Of a DNA stretch of 64,000 bases, positions 12,132 to 24,927 are shown in pieces (position 1 is the first letter of the stretch; each line of letters starts with the position of its first letter). The notes below the pieces were generated by a model, which worked only from the letters and a program-made list of their open reading frames with translations, was not told the origin of the DNA and did not search any database. This stretch comes from Sabethes cyaneus (taxonomy: Eukaryota > Arthropoda > Insecta > Diptera > Culicidae). Made by a program: the position numbers and the translations under genes. The stretch spans positions 15,914,768-15,978,767 of the forward strand of contig NC_071355.1 in the NCBI RefSeq assembly GCF_943734655.1, given 5' to 3'.

Positions 12132-12628
12132 AGGGTTGTGCAATACCCGCACCTTCGATTTTTCGGTTGGTACCCAATGTTTTACTAACTAAACTACTGC
12201 TGCCCGTTATTTTAGGTAGTGTAGTACCTATTTTTGATATATTCTCCAATTATATATTCTATCTATTCACCACACACCCCACTTGCGAGAATATGAACAA
12301 AATACTGCACTTTAAGCTCATTTACGTTCAGCTGATAAAAATAGGCTACCCCTGATTAATCCATTCCTTACCCTACTTGTATATGTATTGCACTGGTCGA
12401 GTAGATAACAGTTTATCTTGTCAGCGGTAGAAACATAGAACAGTCATACAAAAATAATATCGTCGCAAGAGGAGCGTGTGGTGCGAAAAAATGATAGATA
12501 TGGAGAAAGGAACAAAACTAGGCATTTTACAACCTAATATAACGAATGGCAGTAGTTTAGTTAGTAAAACATTCGGATGCTAACCGAAAAAGCGTGGGGG
12601 TGAACCCCACCTGCCATTGCACAACCCA
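12132..12628. mobile_element. ~500-bp TIR element (MITE-like)
   Basis: The left end AGGGTTGTGCAATACCCGC and the right end ...GCCATTGCACAACCCA are inverted. A second inverted pair lies inside (12157-12200 against 12547-12590, sharing CAGTAGTTTAGTTAGTAAAAC). The flanks on both sides read ATATAT, which may be the duplicated target. There is no transposase frame. Confidence 0.7.
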
Positions 12629-12654
12629 ATATATTTTTGGTCTGTAACGAAATT

Positions 12655-13710
12655 TTCCAGTTCAGCGAAACGACGACGAAGCAGGCAAAAAGACGACAAT
12701 ACTGATTGAATGACACAGATAAAATCGACAAAAATGTTTAAAAACATTGAACAGTTAACAAAAATACATTGAACAGTTGGCCAAAAGACCAGAAAAATGG
12801 CAACGAATATGAATAAAAGTTAATGAGACGCCAAAAAACAGCCAAGAGACTTCGAAAAGATAACAATAAAATGATGAACGTAGGAAAAAAGACAGTAAAT
12901 AGACGCCAAATCGGCTAAAATAATAAAAGACGACGGAAAGTTGACAAAAAAGTAAAGACAAGCAGACGAAAAATCGATGAAAGAAATGACGAAAAACGTG
13001 AAAAATATGTTAAAAAGACGACGAAAACCACCAAGAAGTGACCAAGAAAATGCCGACAAAGACAATTAAAACCACGAAAAGACTATAAATAGATGCAGAA
13101 AAGGTAGTGAAGGGACGATAAGAAGGCATCAAAATAACAACAGAAAAAAGACACCATCAAGAGCGACCGAAAACATCACAAAAGACAACAAAAAAAGACT
13201 ACAAATCGATGAAAAGAGACAAACGGATGGGAAAAATTCAAGAAAGCCGGATGTTGAATAGGACAAAAAACGAGTAGCAGACGTTGAAAAGACAACATAA
13301 AAAAACGACAAGCAGATGACAGTAAAAACTAAAAAGTGACAGAGTAATAGACAGGTGATAGGCATAATAAGAAAGACAGAAATTATAGACCAGTGATGAC
13401 CAAACTTCGTCCACTACAGGTAGTCCGCGCGGCTTGCGGACTGATTTAAGGGTTTTTTTTTTAATAAATGCAGGGATCCCCAAAATCCAGATTGGACGTG
13501 ATTCTTCGTACATGGTGTGGAGCAGAATACTTTTCGGTATGCATGCTATGGCGGGTTTATGGAAATGATAGTTGAGGTCGTATAGTTTAAATTTTGTTTC
13601 GAGAAGTAAAGGTCAGAAGTTATTGCGGCCCGCGACTCCAAAACAAAGACGAAAGACGATTGACGAAAGATTGTAAACGAAAGTCGAGAGTAACCGTCCT
13701 TAAATAACAC
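12655..13710 (+). repeat. Long degenerate A-rich GACGAAAA array, interrupted
   Basis: About 730 bp (12655-13390) of words such as AAAAGACGACAAA and GACAGTAAAA, poor in T on this strand. It is interrupted at 13390-13624 by unrelated sequence that opens CAGTGATGACCAAACTT and closes near TGCGGCCCGCGAC, a style seen in hAT ends but not proven here. The array then resumes (13625-13710). Frames on the minus strand are Phe/Ser/Leu-rich composition artefacts. Confidence 0.65.
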
Positions 13711-14589
13711 TAGTTAACAGCATTTATGAACTCAGTAAGCTGAAGGTGATTTTTCATGTAAAATTGGTCGCCGAATCCGAAAATGTGGTCAGAAAAATTT
13801 AAATTAGGATAGTTTTTGAGATATGCAATAAAGTTAAAATTTTGCTTAAAGAAAAAAAGTACATGCATATAAACACAAATTTCTCCGGCTGCGGTGCACA
13901 ATTTCAAATCTCTTTTTTCCATACTAAAGAGGAGAAAATTTGCTATCGATTAGTTGAACTTCATTTTTCGGTAAGAATAATAGTACTGTAGATATTTGAG
14001 AATTTGTTCGCAACAAAACAAAAAAGAACGCATTTTTTTGGAATAATTTCAACTGTATCAAAGGTTTTAGACAAGATTAAATGTTTTAATGTGGGTCTTA
14101 AAGGCCGATAAAAAACAAAGAAATCATGGGGTTAATGATAACAATCGGTTGAAAATTGTAGAAGTTATGACCATTTTACTAAAACAGTAATATTTGCGCA
14201 TTTGAATATCATGCTCTTGCAAACACCCCCTTACTAAGCTTTTACCCTCTTACTTGTCCACATACCACAAATATACCTCTCACTCTCTCTAGCTATCTTT
14301 CCTCTCTTTATTTTTCAAACACACACGCATCAACATTAAGGTCGGAGCAAATTTTCCAATTATGTTTAACTGTATTTTATTATATGTAGAGCCATTTGAC
14401 TCATGCTTAGGGCTACGGGAATCGAGGATTATTTGTATCCCTGATGTAGTAATAGGATACCAGATGAACCATAACTTTTCAAGAGATGACGCTTTTCTCA
14501 AAATTTGTCGGTTATCTATGTTTACCTGCCTTAACAATACCTGATCTAATATTATCTAATTTTCATAACCTGCCTAACTTATAATTATA

Positions 14590-15062
14590 ATCAACTCTCA
14601 AATGGATCATTGTTGATTTGATTCATGAAAGATCAGATCTGCAGCGAGCGGACCGAGTGACCCTTCGAAACGCCGCGAAGGTTGAGGCGAGAAGACGGCC
14701 TATTCTGTATGCTGTTCAACATCGTTTTTCACAAATTACCACAATAAATCAAAATAATGGTCGCAGTGGTCAAACCTTCCGACAAAAAAAATCGTTCTTG
14801 TAGAGGTGAACCGACAAGCGGGCATCGAAATGAAAGGTTCATCCTACCGCCCCCGAAGAGGCCAACCATACCAGCACCAGGAGAAAAGAGGCTCATTCTG
14901 GCTCGACCTAGACCAAGGATTCTGAGACCCCTGGGAAATTGACGACGAGTGTCCCAAGTTCGAGTGGAATGGAGACGACTGCTTGAAACACAACGAACCA
15001 TCCTGGCTTTATGCTGCTGGCGACGTTGACGAGCTCTACATAGTCCTACGTCAGTAAGGTGG
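14590..15062 (+). mobile_element. Non-LTR retrotransposon tail with internal deletion, copy B
   Basis: This is a sister of 10620-11038 with the same TCTCAAATGGATCAT opening, the same CTGTTCAACATCGTT palm scrap, the same CGGGCATCGAAATGAAAGG block and the same ending GTCCTACGTCAGTAAGG. It carries an extra ~80 bp (about 14728-14805) not found in copy A. Reading frames are broken throughout. It shows that the shortened form was itself propagated. Confidence 0.72.
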
Positions 15063-18000
15063 TAAGGTGCTCAACAACTCCAGGTTTCAATTCTACAAAT
15101 GTTGGTTATGCTCAGAAAAATATTTTAAAAAAATCGACTAACTTTGTCCTATACAAGTTTCCCCTAACCCACGAAAAAAACACAAATGTTAATGAATATA
15201 TCTAATATTGCCTATATTTTTACAAGTCCAGCTTTTGATTACATTGATGTTTTTGCTCAACTTCAGACAAAAGCAGCACATTGAAACATAAAATTGAGTT
15301 TACGGTCAATTTAACTAACATCGTCAATTCACTATGGATTTCAATTTACCTTCAGCTATAAGTTTTCTTTATTTCTTTCTAGAAAAAAAAACTGCGTAAA
15401 GCAAAAAAGGAAAGAAAAACAAAATTAACAGGAGATAAAAAAGCATTCACAGCTTTATTACGTTGAAATGAATGGATCCCTACCCCAAGCAGCTCAAGCT
15501 AGATTTGCCTCAATGCATCGGTTCCTTAGAACCAAAGCAACATTAACTTCTGTGTCAAAGCTATCGGCTACGCTATATGCTCATATTACTTATCTTTATT
15601 AGTATGCAAGCACCGATGGCTGGTTTACTTTCACTCTCGGTGTGTGTTACACGGTGGCCCCTTCCACCGGCTGCGCTGTCGGTGCTGCCGTATGTTGTAA
15701 CATCTTATGCAGCCGTCTGAGCGTACCTATATGTTGCTCTCATTTGGATTGCTGCTTCAGCTTGCGGCTTGGATTCTCTTGACTGCTGCTGCTGGCTGGT
15801 CTGGTCTGGCCTGGTGGCTGGTGTGCCAATGAAGCGAATCGACCTTTGTAAGGCTGAACGGTTTCGATTGGATTTCGGAGTGGCTTCGCAGCATTCAACC
15901 GGCCGAACTGGTTGCCCGCCCGTGCATGCATTCGTACGTGTGCACGATATACGCCATAATGGGGCTCGCAGGTGGTGCTCGGGTCACTGCCGGAGTGGAT
16001 CAAGAGGACCTAGCTAGCGCTAGCACGAGAAACGTACAGATATAAATATGAACGCGAGTGCCGAAATAAAAACAGCAAATTCATTCGATGACGGTGGATG
16101 GAAAAACTGAAGCCCGCGCGCGAGAAGCGCGTATGAACATTCGTACATTATGTGGGGCATCGGTACAGAAACATCTGTTTTTATGGGGCCACCCGACGAC
16201 CGTCCTTCGAGAGTAATTTTGCAAAGAGCGCAGGGATGTGGTTTCAAATATTTATCCGTCGAATTTGAATATGGACGGCTGGCTAGCGCAGCCCGTCGCG
16301 TAGTGCGATACGTAATGCTTTGGAGTATGTATTTAATTTTCCATTCGTATGCACACGAGATTAGCTTTATTGTCATTGAAGCATTCCGGCGGAGAGGATT
16401 TTGTGATTGTTTTAAATGTTACCATCGATCAAAGTTTTGCAGCTGCCACAAAATAAACTTCTACCAAAATATATTAATGAATTATTACGTACATGTTGCA
16501 AGATTTGGAAATTCATCACAAATTAAAATAATTGAAGATTACATTTAATTGAAACTGTCCGAGCTGAACGATTATACCAATCAAGCAAAAACCCAGCAAT
16601 CATCAAACGTCACCCAAACTGAAAACCAAATTACATTTCCATTCCATCCATTGTGGACGTGTGACGCTCCGGCTGTCCCGAACCGTTGATTAAGTCTGTC
16701 GACAAACGTTGCCATAACCAGGCATCTCATCACGTTGCAGCTGCCGCTCTGTCACAGTGTTTGCCGTCGTCCGTCCGTCGGCGGCGGCCCGAATGCAATA
16801 TTTACCCTGCTGAACCGAGTGTTCCCTTCCAAGCCGGCCGAAAATGAGCAAACCGTCATTCCAGAGCTCGCACAACCTGATATTGTTGTTTACCTGCTGT
16901 TGATTGTTGATCTAGTATCACCTCCATAATGCAGCATCCTGTCACGCTGGTCCGACCCTTCGCCACTCCGACCGGGTGATGCCACAAACCGCACCGTACA
17001 ACAACCTACAAAACTACACATACACACACGCAAAGCGGCTCAAACTCTCGGACGGAACTATCATCCCAAGAGCACCTCATCGACGTTCGACGTCCCCCGT
17101 CCCAGTCCCCGTCCGTCGGACGGTTGCATACTCCAGCACAGTTTATAGATTTTCGCACGGCAGCACGTGTTTCGGAACCTCGGAGTTGACGCTTTGATGG
17201 CCACGTTTCGAGTCGAGTGTCGAGACTCCTCGCTGGCGCTGGCCCCAAACCGAACCCCGGCAAATCCAAATAACGAACAACACACGCATTTGATTGAGTT
17301 TCGCAAAACCAATTTTCCTCTATGGCTGACCCACCACCGCACCACACCACACCACAGTGGCTCCACCACGCACCGGTCGGTGGCTTCGGGCGAACAGGCA
17401 GCAGCACCATGGCACCGCCCGGTATGGATCGTATACTTACGTATACGTATGCCTGCTAGGAAACTCTGCCAGCTCTGCCGGTGCCGGGTAAACCGGTTTC
17501 GACGCATTCACCGGAACCAGGCTGTGCGGATGTTTTTTCCGAGTCGTGGAAAATAGAGCAAAACAGATGGAAGCACGTTACTTGCCACATAATATTTTGA
17601 TTAAATTTAGGTGCGGCTCCATGTTTCGTTATTTTTAGAAATTCTTCCAGTAAAAAGTTTAAAAAACGATTCGAGCCAAGTAACACTAACACCAGCTCTA
17701 GCGCTACATATCTCAGTTTCAGTTTCTATCATAGAGGTGGGGTTGAATTGTGGCCACAATGTGCGGTTGTCTGACATTCTGCATATGATTCGATTTTAAA
17801 TTTCCCACTTCGTGGTCATGCCGGCTGCTAAGGGCTCTAACTAACCGAGAAAAGAGCCATGCTCATCTTGTCATATGGTAGGCACTAGGTACTTACGCTA
17901 ACACCGGGGGCTTCAAGCGAAGACAGACAACCGGTCCGGGAGGAAGCAATCGAATATCGGAAATCAGCATAAAGTGTGTGTGGTTCGGTCGTACAATTTG

Positions 18001-18529
18001 CAAAGAGCAAACAGAGGAGCTGGAGCAGTAATCGAATTAAAGGCGAAACGTTTCATCCGGAATTTGCCGGACGATGAAATCCTAATTCGAATGCAAATGT
18101 TTACCGTGTTTGTACAAAAAAATAGATGCATTCCGAAAACATCCTGGAATTTCGGAGCATGCTCTAGAAAATTGTAGCATCCCCTTGCCGCTGCAACAAA
18201 TACTTCTGCTACCGTGTAGGTTTGTTAAGCATGTTACTATCGTTCGCAATGTTTGTTGGGATGAAACGGGGCATATTTTATCCGTAATGAGCTGTTCTGT
18301 TCAACGGTATTTTCTGAACAAGAAAGCGACAGCAAAAATATCAGAAGACTAGCGTTCAGTTTTGCATTGTATGGAAATATAAACAAATATATTTTGGAAA
18401 ATGAATTTTTTATCATAACCTACTAAAACCACGTTTATAGTACAAGCCGGTTGAAACATTTCGCACCGAAAATATGATCCGCTTGTTTACTTTATCTCTA
18501 ATGGTACCATAGATAAAACTTACTCTTAC
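15063..18529. other. Unassigned region, GC-rich in 15600-17560
   Basis: No domain, tandem repeat or TIR pair is recognised. Frames up to about 148 codons (for example minus 17061-17507 and plus 16150-16548) overlap on opposite strands and look incidental. The higher CpG content and lack of repeats suggest host intergenic or intronic DNA, possibly regulatory. This is inference only. Confidence 0.4.
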
Positions 18530-19150
18530 CCCAAGGAGCAAAACGGCAGCACTTAAAAGAGCAGGTGTGGAATAAGAGTTGTTTGGTAGCATCCGGTGCT
18601 GAATAAGCGAATTTGCTGAAGTACGTGTTGTTTAAACGTTATATCCCACATTTTTCCTAGCTTCTAATCAACATCTACATGTTGTTATTTAAGTGTAGAA
18701 TGAGAGTCGAATAGGCATTGTGCAAACGTATCAGCAGCACAGCTAAGAGCAGGTGTGGAATACCGGTCGCTTAAAAGCTACCATATCAGCTAAGAGCAAT
18801 TGTGGAGAAAAAGTGGAATAAGAGTGGAATAAGCATTGCGCAAACGTATCAGCAGTATTACAGAAAGCACGTGTGGAATAGTAGTGGAATAAGGATGGAA
18901 TAAACGTGGCGCAAACGTATCAACAGCATTGCTGACAGCAGGTGCAGAATAAAGGTGGAATAAATGTTGCGCAAACGAATCAGCAGCATTGCTGAGAGCA
19001 AGTGTGGAATAGCGATGGAATAAGGGTCGAATGAAAGTTGCGCAAATGTATCTGCCGCATTGTTGAGAGCAAGTGTGAAATATGTGTCGATTAATCGTCG
19101 TACAAACGTATCAGTAGCACCACCAAGAGCAGGTGTGGAATAAAAAGTGC
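18530..19150 (+). repeat. Degenerate minisatellite, unit roughly 70-80 bp
   Basis: A recurring pattern reads GAGCAGGTGTGGAATA ... GGAATAA ... TTGCGCAAACGTATCAGCAGCATTGCT. At least six recognisable units run through the segment with changing spacing. Scraps of the same unit (GGAATAAACGT, ACAAACGCATC) recur at 20400-20515, so the array may once have been longer or was transposed. It is not coding. Confidence 0.7.
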
Positions 19151-20689
19151 TTGATGGCAGCCAATAACACCAATAACTTGAATGACACTTTATACTTTAC
19201 ACTTTATAATTCATACAAATGAATTTATATTAGGTACACTTTATTTCTTTCTTTTCACAGATTAAGAATAGAAAAAATTTGCATTAGCCAAGACAAGTCT
19301 TTGCTGGTCGTGGCAATCCTGTTATTTGTTGTTGTCTGGACGGTATGTATCTTCTCCCTCGGCGTGTCGTTATCCCACGTCCAAGGCAACCAGCTCTGCT
19401 TGATGCTTTGCGAGTTACTCACAATAGATTTGCTCAGCGAGATGAATTACGTCGGGCTAAAGCCGCCAGGATTGTTATGGTCGGGTGGCATAGTGGCGAT
19501 ACCACCACTGCTGGTAGCGCCGTACCGTAATCGCGTGATCAGCTCCCACTGCCGGTGCGCAAAAACCCCACTTCTTCTCGTGCCATCCACTGCTGCTTTT
19601 TGTTTTTTGGATGAAAAAAACTAAATCCGATCCGATGACAAATATACGTAGCGATTAACTCAGGAAGCAGTACTATCTGTGTAAACTAATGACGGGGTGA
19701 CAAAAGTACTATTCCTCTGCGGTACTAGCACGAACCATTTCTGCTGTTAACTAATCACTGCTGCTGCTAATTAATAACTTCACTGCTAACTAACTGAATA
19801 ATTGTACACAATGTTCGCAGCTAGCCGAAAGTTCTGGATTTCCAGTTTCCAGTGAATTTCACTCAGTAGCACCGCTCACCGTTGTCAATATTCAAGAGAA
19901 AAAAAACCTTTGCGTTGTGAGTGTGTTATGTTGCTGGTATTGCTGGTGGTACAAGCGAAATACTTTAGCACAAATAGTTTATTAAATGTTTAACGTGTGC
20001 AGAATAAATACTTCTGTAGCAATCTTGTACAGCAGATGCCAAACATGATCTTCAGCGCTTAAATGTATTTTAGCCCATTTTTGTTCCACGCTTGACAAAT
20101 TTAAACTGGTAAATCCACATCGGCTAAAAACTCGGCGCCTGTCATATGTCAGATTATCTCAGATGTGTTCGTCGATGGCTTCCGATTGTCAGGATGTAAG
20201 TTCGAATCCGGATGAATGAAAAAAGTATAATGGCAGGCTTGATAAATTTTGAGTCAACCAACGATTTCCTACTAAGTCTCTCATTAAATTATAAAAATAC
20301 GAATACAAAAGTGAACGTGAAAATAACGAAACCCACAAAATAAAATAACAGTAGGTACTTCCTGCATATTTTATTCTTTTTGCTTGTCTAAATGTTGATC
20401 TGCTGTGGAATAAACGTAGCTTCAGTGTCATTAGCAGCAGTTTAATAAACATCTCTATGCGTATTGAATAAACGTTTTACTATACGTTGATTAACAGTCA
20501 TACAAACGCATCTTCCACGTCCATATTCAGCACTGTGCTGTTTAAATTCTCCAAATCCAACTGTATAAGCATTGAACAGAGGTGTTTAGACATACTTTAA
20601 AAGGAGCTATACAGTATGTGCTGAATAAAAGCTGTCGGTGAAACGTTTAATAAGCAAAAATTGTTCCTTGGGACAGTCCTCCGCCACAC
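19151..20689. other. Unassigned spacer
   Basis: A moderately GC-rich patch at 19300-19620 has an open frame on the plus strand (107 codons) that I cannot relate to any family. The rest is AT-rich. A box resembling a tRNA B box (GTTCGAATCC near 20202) has no tRNA around it. Confidence 0.35.
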
Positions 20690-21172
20690 ACAGTTATTAG
20701 TCAGTTCGGACTTCCAAGAAGCAAGTACAGAACAACAGGGAAAAACTGGACAGAAAAGAAAATAAAATGTGGGGAATAAGACGGAAAAAGAAAAACAGAA
20801 CGCGACTGAAAAGGATGAAAAGCAGGTCATAACAGAAAGAACTAAACTGACGAACGAAAACCGGGATAGAAATGGAGTTAAAAAAAATAAAAGCAAAAAA
20901 AATACGAAAAGTCCGTGACTGACAAAAAGAAAAATAACGAAACGGGGCAGAAAATGGCAATAAAAACGATTCATGTCTCGAGGAGAAACGGGTCTGAAAA
21001 CGGGGAAAACGGAACAGAGGTAATTCAGAACTAAACAAGACTGGAAAAGAAGAGAAAATGGAACATTCCTCAGAGAAAGAGAAAATAGCGGACAGAAAAA
21101 AGGAAAAACAAGAGGGATAAGAAAACCGACAGAAGAAACGAGAAAAACGGGAAAAAGAGGTCAAACGGTATT

Positions 21173-21226
21173 TTTTTTTATTCTATATTAGAGAGGTCTT
21201 CAGCCTGCGGCTGGTTCGCCTCTTTA
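21173..21226 (-). mobile_element. 54-nt retroposed 3' end with oligo(A) tail and 11-bp target duplication
   Basis: The insert is flanked by two exact copies of CAAACGGTATT (21162-21172 and 21227-21237). On the minus strand it reads a GAGGCGAACCAGCCGCAGG stem-like piece, then AATAAA and a short A-run. A poly(A)-bearing, extremely 5'-truncated insert with a target duplication is the mark of non-LTR (LINE or SINE) retroposition. The source element is not otherwise present in the window. Confidence 0.85.
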
Positions 21227-21653
21227 CAAACGGTATTAAAAAGCGAAAGGTGAGACAAAAACGGGAAAATAAGACAGAAGAAGAAAAAATAAAAACAAGA
21301 AAAATTGACTAAACAAAACGAAAAGACGTAAGAGAAAGAGATGAAAAACTGTGGATAAAACAGGAAAACCGGAGTGGCAAGAAGGAAAAAAGAGAGCCAA
21401 AACAGAGTAAAAAGACTGAAAAGATGAAAAAATGAGACATCAAAAAGGAAAAACGAAAAACGAGAAAGAAAGGATACAACAAAAGTTAGAAAAATATGAA
21501 CACTGGCAAAAAGCAGAATATACGGAAGCAAGAGAATGGATAAATAATAACAAGAACAAGAGGAAAAGCTGGACAGAAAACAAAACAAAATGTAAAATGG
21601 GAAAAAACAAAAACAAAACGTAACTGTAAAGGAGCAAAAGGAGTAAGAACATG

Positions 21654-21897
21654 TTAATATTTTTTAGAAACGGTGGGTCTACAATTTATGGAGTGACGGT
21701 AGGGGAAAGTAATGATTTTTTTTTTTGGAGTGGAGGAGAAAGAGCGGGAAGGTGAAGGCGAAGGTTGGTTGCTACGCTTAACCAGTAGTCGTTATGACTC
21801 CTACCTTTTGACCAATGCTGGAAGGTGCATGGGTCAAACCAAGCTATAGTCTAAGATTATAACCAACTGTAGAACCACCATTTCTAAAAAATATTAA
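21654..21897. mobile_element. ~245-bp MITE in the purine tract
   Basis: The left end TTAATATTTTTTAGAAACGG and right end ...CCATTTCTAAAAAATATTAA form inverted repeats extending over about 30 bp with a few mismatches (GGTGGGTCTACA against TGTAGAACCACC). It interrupts the purine-rich tract, which continues on both sides. The target duplication is ambiguous. No coding sequence. Confidence 0.75.
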
Positions 21898-23449
21898 TAT
21901 TAATGCCTGGCCGCATGTCAAGGTCAAAGATTTAAAACGAGTTTGGTCTATAAGAACATAAGCAGTAACATAAGAGTAAGAACTGAACGGAAAAAACGAA
22001 CGAAAACCGGAATAGAAAAGGAGTTAAAAAGCAAAAAAAAAGACTAAATGGCCAACAAAAAGAAAAAACCGAAACGAGGCAAAAAATGGCAAAAAACGAG
22101 ACAGGAAACGAGGAGAAACCGGCCTTAAAACGGGCAAAAATGGATCAGAGGTAATTCAGGACTAAACGGGGGAAGAAAAGAACAAACAAAGAGAAAAAAG
22201 CTGGCAGCAAAAAGGAGTAACGAAGTGGAAAAAAAGAGAAAACACAGAAGAAACGAGAGAAAAAGAGGTCAAACGGGATATAAAAGGAGAAAGACGAGAT
22301 AAAAACAGGAAAATGGGACAGGAAAAGAAGAAATGAAAAATAGTAAACCTGACTAGAGAAAAACGCAAAAACAAAGATAAAAAACAGGTGATAAAAAGAA
22401 AAACCGGAGAGGACAAACAGAAGAAAAGAGCCAAAAACAGAATAAAAAGACCGAAAAGACTAAAAATGGAGAATCAAAAACGAAAAATGGAACAGACAAG
22501 TACGAAAAACGAGAAGGAAAGGAGCTAAAAAGAGCGAAAAATATGAGAACTGGCAAGAAAAGAAAAAAGAAAACGAGTAGAGAGAAGATTGAAAACGAAA
22601 AAGAAAATAACAAAAACAACGAATGTAAAGCGTTAAAAACAGGACTCAAAATAAGAAAAATTTAAACAAAACACGAAGAAAAACGGAACAATAAGATAAG
22701 AGGAAACGCGGGAAAGAAAAAACGAAAGCGAATAAAAAAGAGGAAAAAACGGATGGAAAGTGACAGCAAACACCTAGTAAACGGCACAAAAAGAAATAAG
22801 AACGGGAGAAAAATGGAAAGCGGGACTGGAAAAGAAAAAAAGGGCGACAGACACGAAGTAAAAATTTAGAAAATTGCCTGTGACGTGTAAGAATAAAACG
22901 AAAAATGACAATTTTTATTTCAAGTAAAACTTCGCGTCTAATTTCATGTCCTTGTCCGGTTTGAAGTAAAGTTTCAAATCGAAATTAGTTCAAATTCAAG
23001 TCTTGTTTAATGTCCAATATCATGTTCAACTTCAAGTTTAATTATATATTCGATTTTAGGCCAAGTTCGTTTTAAAGCCCAAACTTATAGTCTAATTTAA
23101 TTTCAATTTTAGGTTCAATTGTGAGTCAAATTTAAACTCTGATTTCAAATCCAATTTCAAGTCTAATTTCAAATGTGTTTCCAATCTAAAGTCCTATTTA
23201 AATCCATTTATCCAATGTCCAATTTCAAGTAAAATTTCAATTCCAATTTGAAATTTATTTTGGTCTTAATTTCAAGTCTAATTTCGAGTCCAATTACAGC
23301 ATTGATTATAAATCCGGTTGAACCCAAAAAAACCGGAGTATTCAACTTAATCGGCCGGTATTTTTGTTATAAGTAATAATAGATTTACCATTCTACAATT
23401 ACTTTGTTTTTCCTGTATAAAACATTGTTCTGAAAGGTCAAATGCCCCA

Positions 23450-24429
23450 CCTTTAGGTTATATCCGGACACACTAGTGGCGACTAGTGATATCGTTAGCC
23501 TCAGTGTAGTGCAAATTAAAACGAGTTACACCTAAAAGATCATGTTCGTATCAAAACAAAGGTCAAATTTGTATTCTTCGAAAGAAAACCAGTGTTTCCT
23601 TTCATTTTCATAGACATCACAAGGAAAATAAAAGTTATCAATTATTGAGCCATTTTTTCTGCCGCTGTATCGGTTAGAGAACGTTATAACTTAGACCCCA
23701 CAGTGGTCCCTAGCCTCTTGTCCAGCAACTCCAATCCCTGCTCTTGGTACCAGCCGGAATACGAGCTGGGTTAGCAGAGATCCGGTAACCAACTCCAGTG
23801 AAAACTCAGAACATATACCGACAGGGAAGGACGAATAGCATTGTCAGGCTTGAGCGTCTGTTCCCATGTCAAGGGTTACTCTTGATGGCTTGACGATTCC
23901 TCATCCAAGTGAGTGAAAGTACTCCAATTAGGAGTTAGGGACAGTTAGGTTAGGAGCGGCTCACGACAGTGTTTGATCCGTAGCAGATGGCCGAATTAAG
24001 AAATGTGTCCTCCCGGCACTAAAGCTATGATGGCAACGCCATCACGTGACTCGGCAGCATGGCAGTAATGTAACCTAGCTAAACCTACCTTTCTACGAAC
24101 AATCAAGGAAATTCGACCTAGAAATGCAAATCGCTGAATTTCGTGGTTGGCGACAAGATGCTGCTGGAAAAGCTAGAACCCCGCAAGTTCGGCATTATGG
24201 CACGGCAGGAGATCTGGTGAAAAAACGAGAAATACGAAAGTTGAAGACCCTTGGTACAGAATATCGCTTAGCCCTCGCTTAATACACCATTGTGACATTG
24301 ACGTTGTGCTACCGTCGCGACAAAGGGTATGATCGCAATTATCGGTATCGTCAAGATTCCGACCACGTTCAACGACCTGACTGCTGATCACAGTCGGTCG
24401 TCTGCAGTTGGTTAACAAGTAAAGCTTGG
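23450..24429. other. Unassigned segment, possibly untranslated part of a retrotransposon
   Basis: The sequence from about 23690 to 24110 is GC-balanced, not repetitive and not open in any frame. It directly precedes the non-LTR tail at 24430, so it may be an untranslated part of that or a related element. I cannot confirm this. Confidence 0.3.
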
Positions 24430-24815
24430 GCAATTTTTTGTGACTGCAATTTAGGCTTTGCATAATAGCGAACCCTAATTTTCAATTCAAACGTTAAATC
24501 CGTAACGCTGTATGCCTGCGAAAGGTAGTGTGTCTCAGCGGAGACAACGCAAAAACTGCAAGTATTTATTAACCGGTGCCTGCGATATATTATTCGTGTC
24601 TGGTGGCCTGACAACTAGATATCCAATGAGGAACTTCATCGCCGATGTCATCAACGGTCGATAGCAACAGAAATTCGTGAACGTAGGTGGGTGTGAATCG
24701 GCGAACGGAATCTGCAGAGAAGGACTCGACTGGAATCCACAAGGACAACGTAGAAGAGGCAGACCCAGAGGCTGGCAATGGCAATGCTGCTTAGCCGGAC
24801 CGGCAAGTATGGACA
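24430..24815 (+). mobile_element. Non-LTR retrotransposon, C-terminal end of the pol-like ORF (decayed)
   Basis: One frame reads SAETTQKLQVFINRCLRY (about 24537-24590), then IIRVWWPDN, a stop, and ISNEELHRRCHQRSIATEI. A neighbouring frame continues with LDWNPQGQRRRGRPRGW (about 24730-24775). These are the blocks that end many non-LTR retrotransposon ORFs: the CL-R-I-WP-N segment and the basic RRGRPR segment. A stop and a frameshift show it is dead. It differs in wording from the elements at 39380 and 51714, so it is another family. Confidence 0.85.
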
Positions 24816-24927
24816 CATAAGTAAGTACGTAAGCTATGATTTATTATACCAGAAAAGGTATTTTATCCAAATATCCATACGTTAAGCTGGCCGTGTGATA
24901 AAACAAAACTTCGTTATATTGAAATAT

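Larger units (their letters stand above)
20690..23440 (-). repeat. Composite low-complexity repeat, copy 2, inverted
   Basis: Read on the minus strand this has the order of 5010-6735. A head (23320-23440) matches 5010-5135. An array of TTGAAATTGGAC-type words (22905-23310) follows. A very long pyrimidine tract comes last, seen here as a purine tract at about 20700-22880 with words such as GAAAAACGAGAAA. The tract is about twice as long as in copy 1 and is interrupted by two insertions at 21173-21226 and 21654-21897. Long minus-strand frames in it are compositional. Confidence 0.72.

Noticed and set aside
13390..13624. hAT element suggested by CAGTGATGACCAAACTT
   Set aside because: No matching inverted end or 8-bp duplication could be found, so it was not called as a separate element.
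17006..17507. Overlapping minus-strand frames of 134 and 148 codons
   Set aside because: Two frames are open over the same bases and neither matches a known protein; likely due to GC-rich composition.
20150..20220. tRNA B-box-like GTTCGAATCC
   Set aside because: No A box or cloverleaf around it.
20597..22649. Minus-strand Phe/Ser-rich frames of 90-155 codons
   Set aside because: Complement of the purine tract; compositional artefacts.
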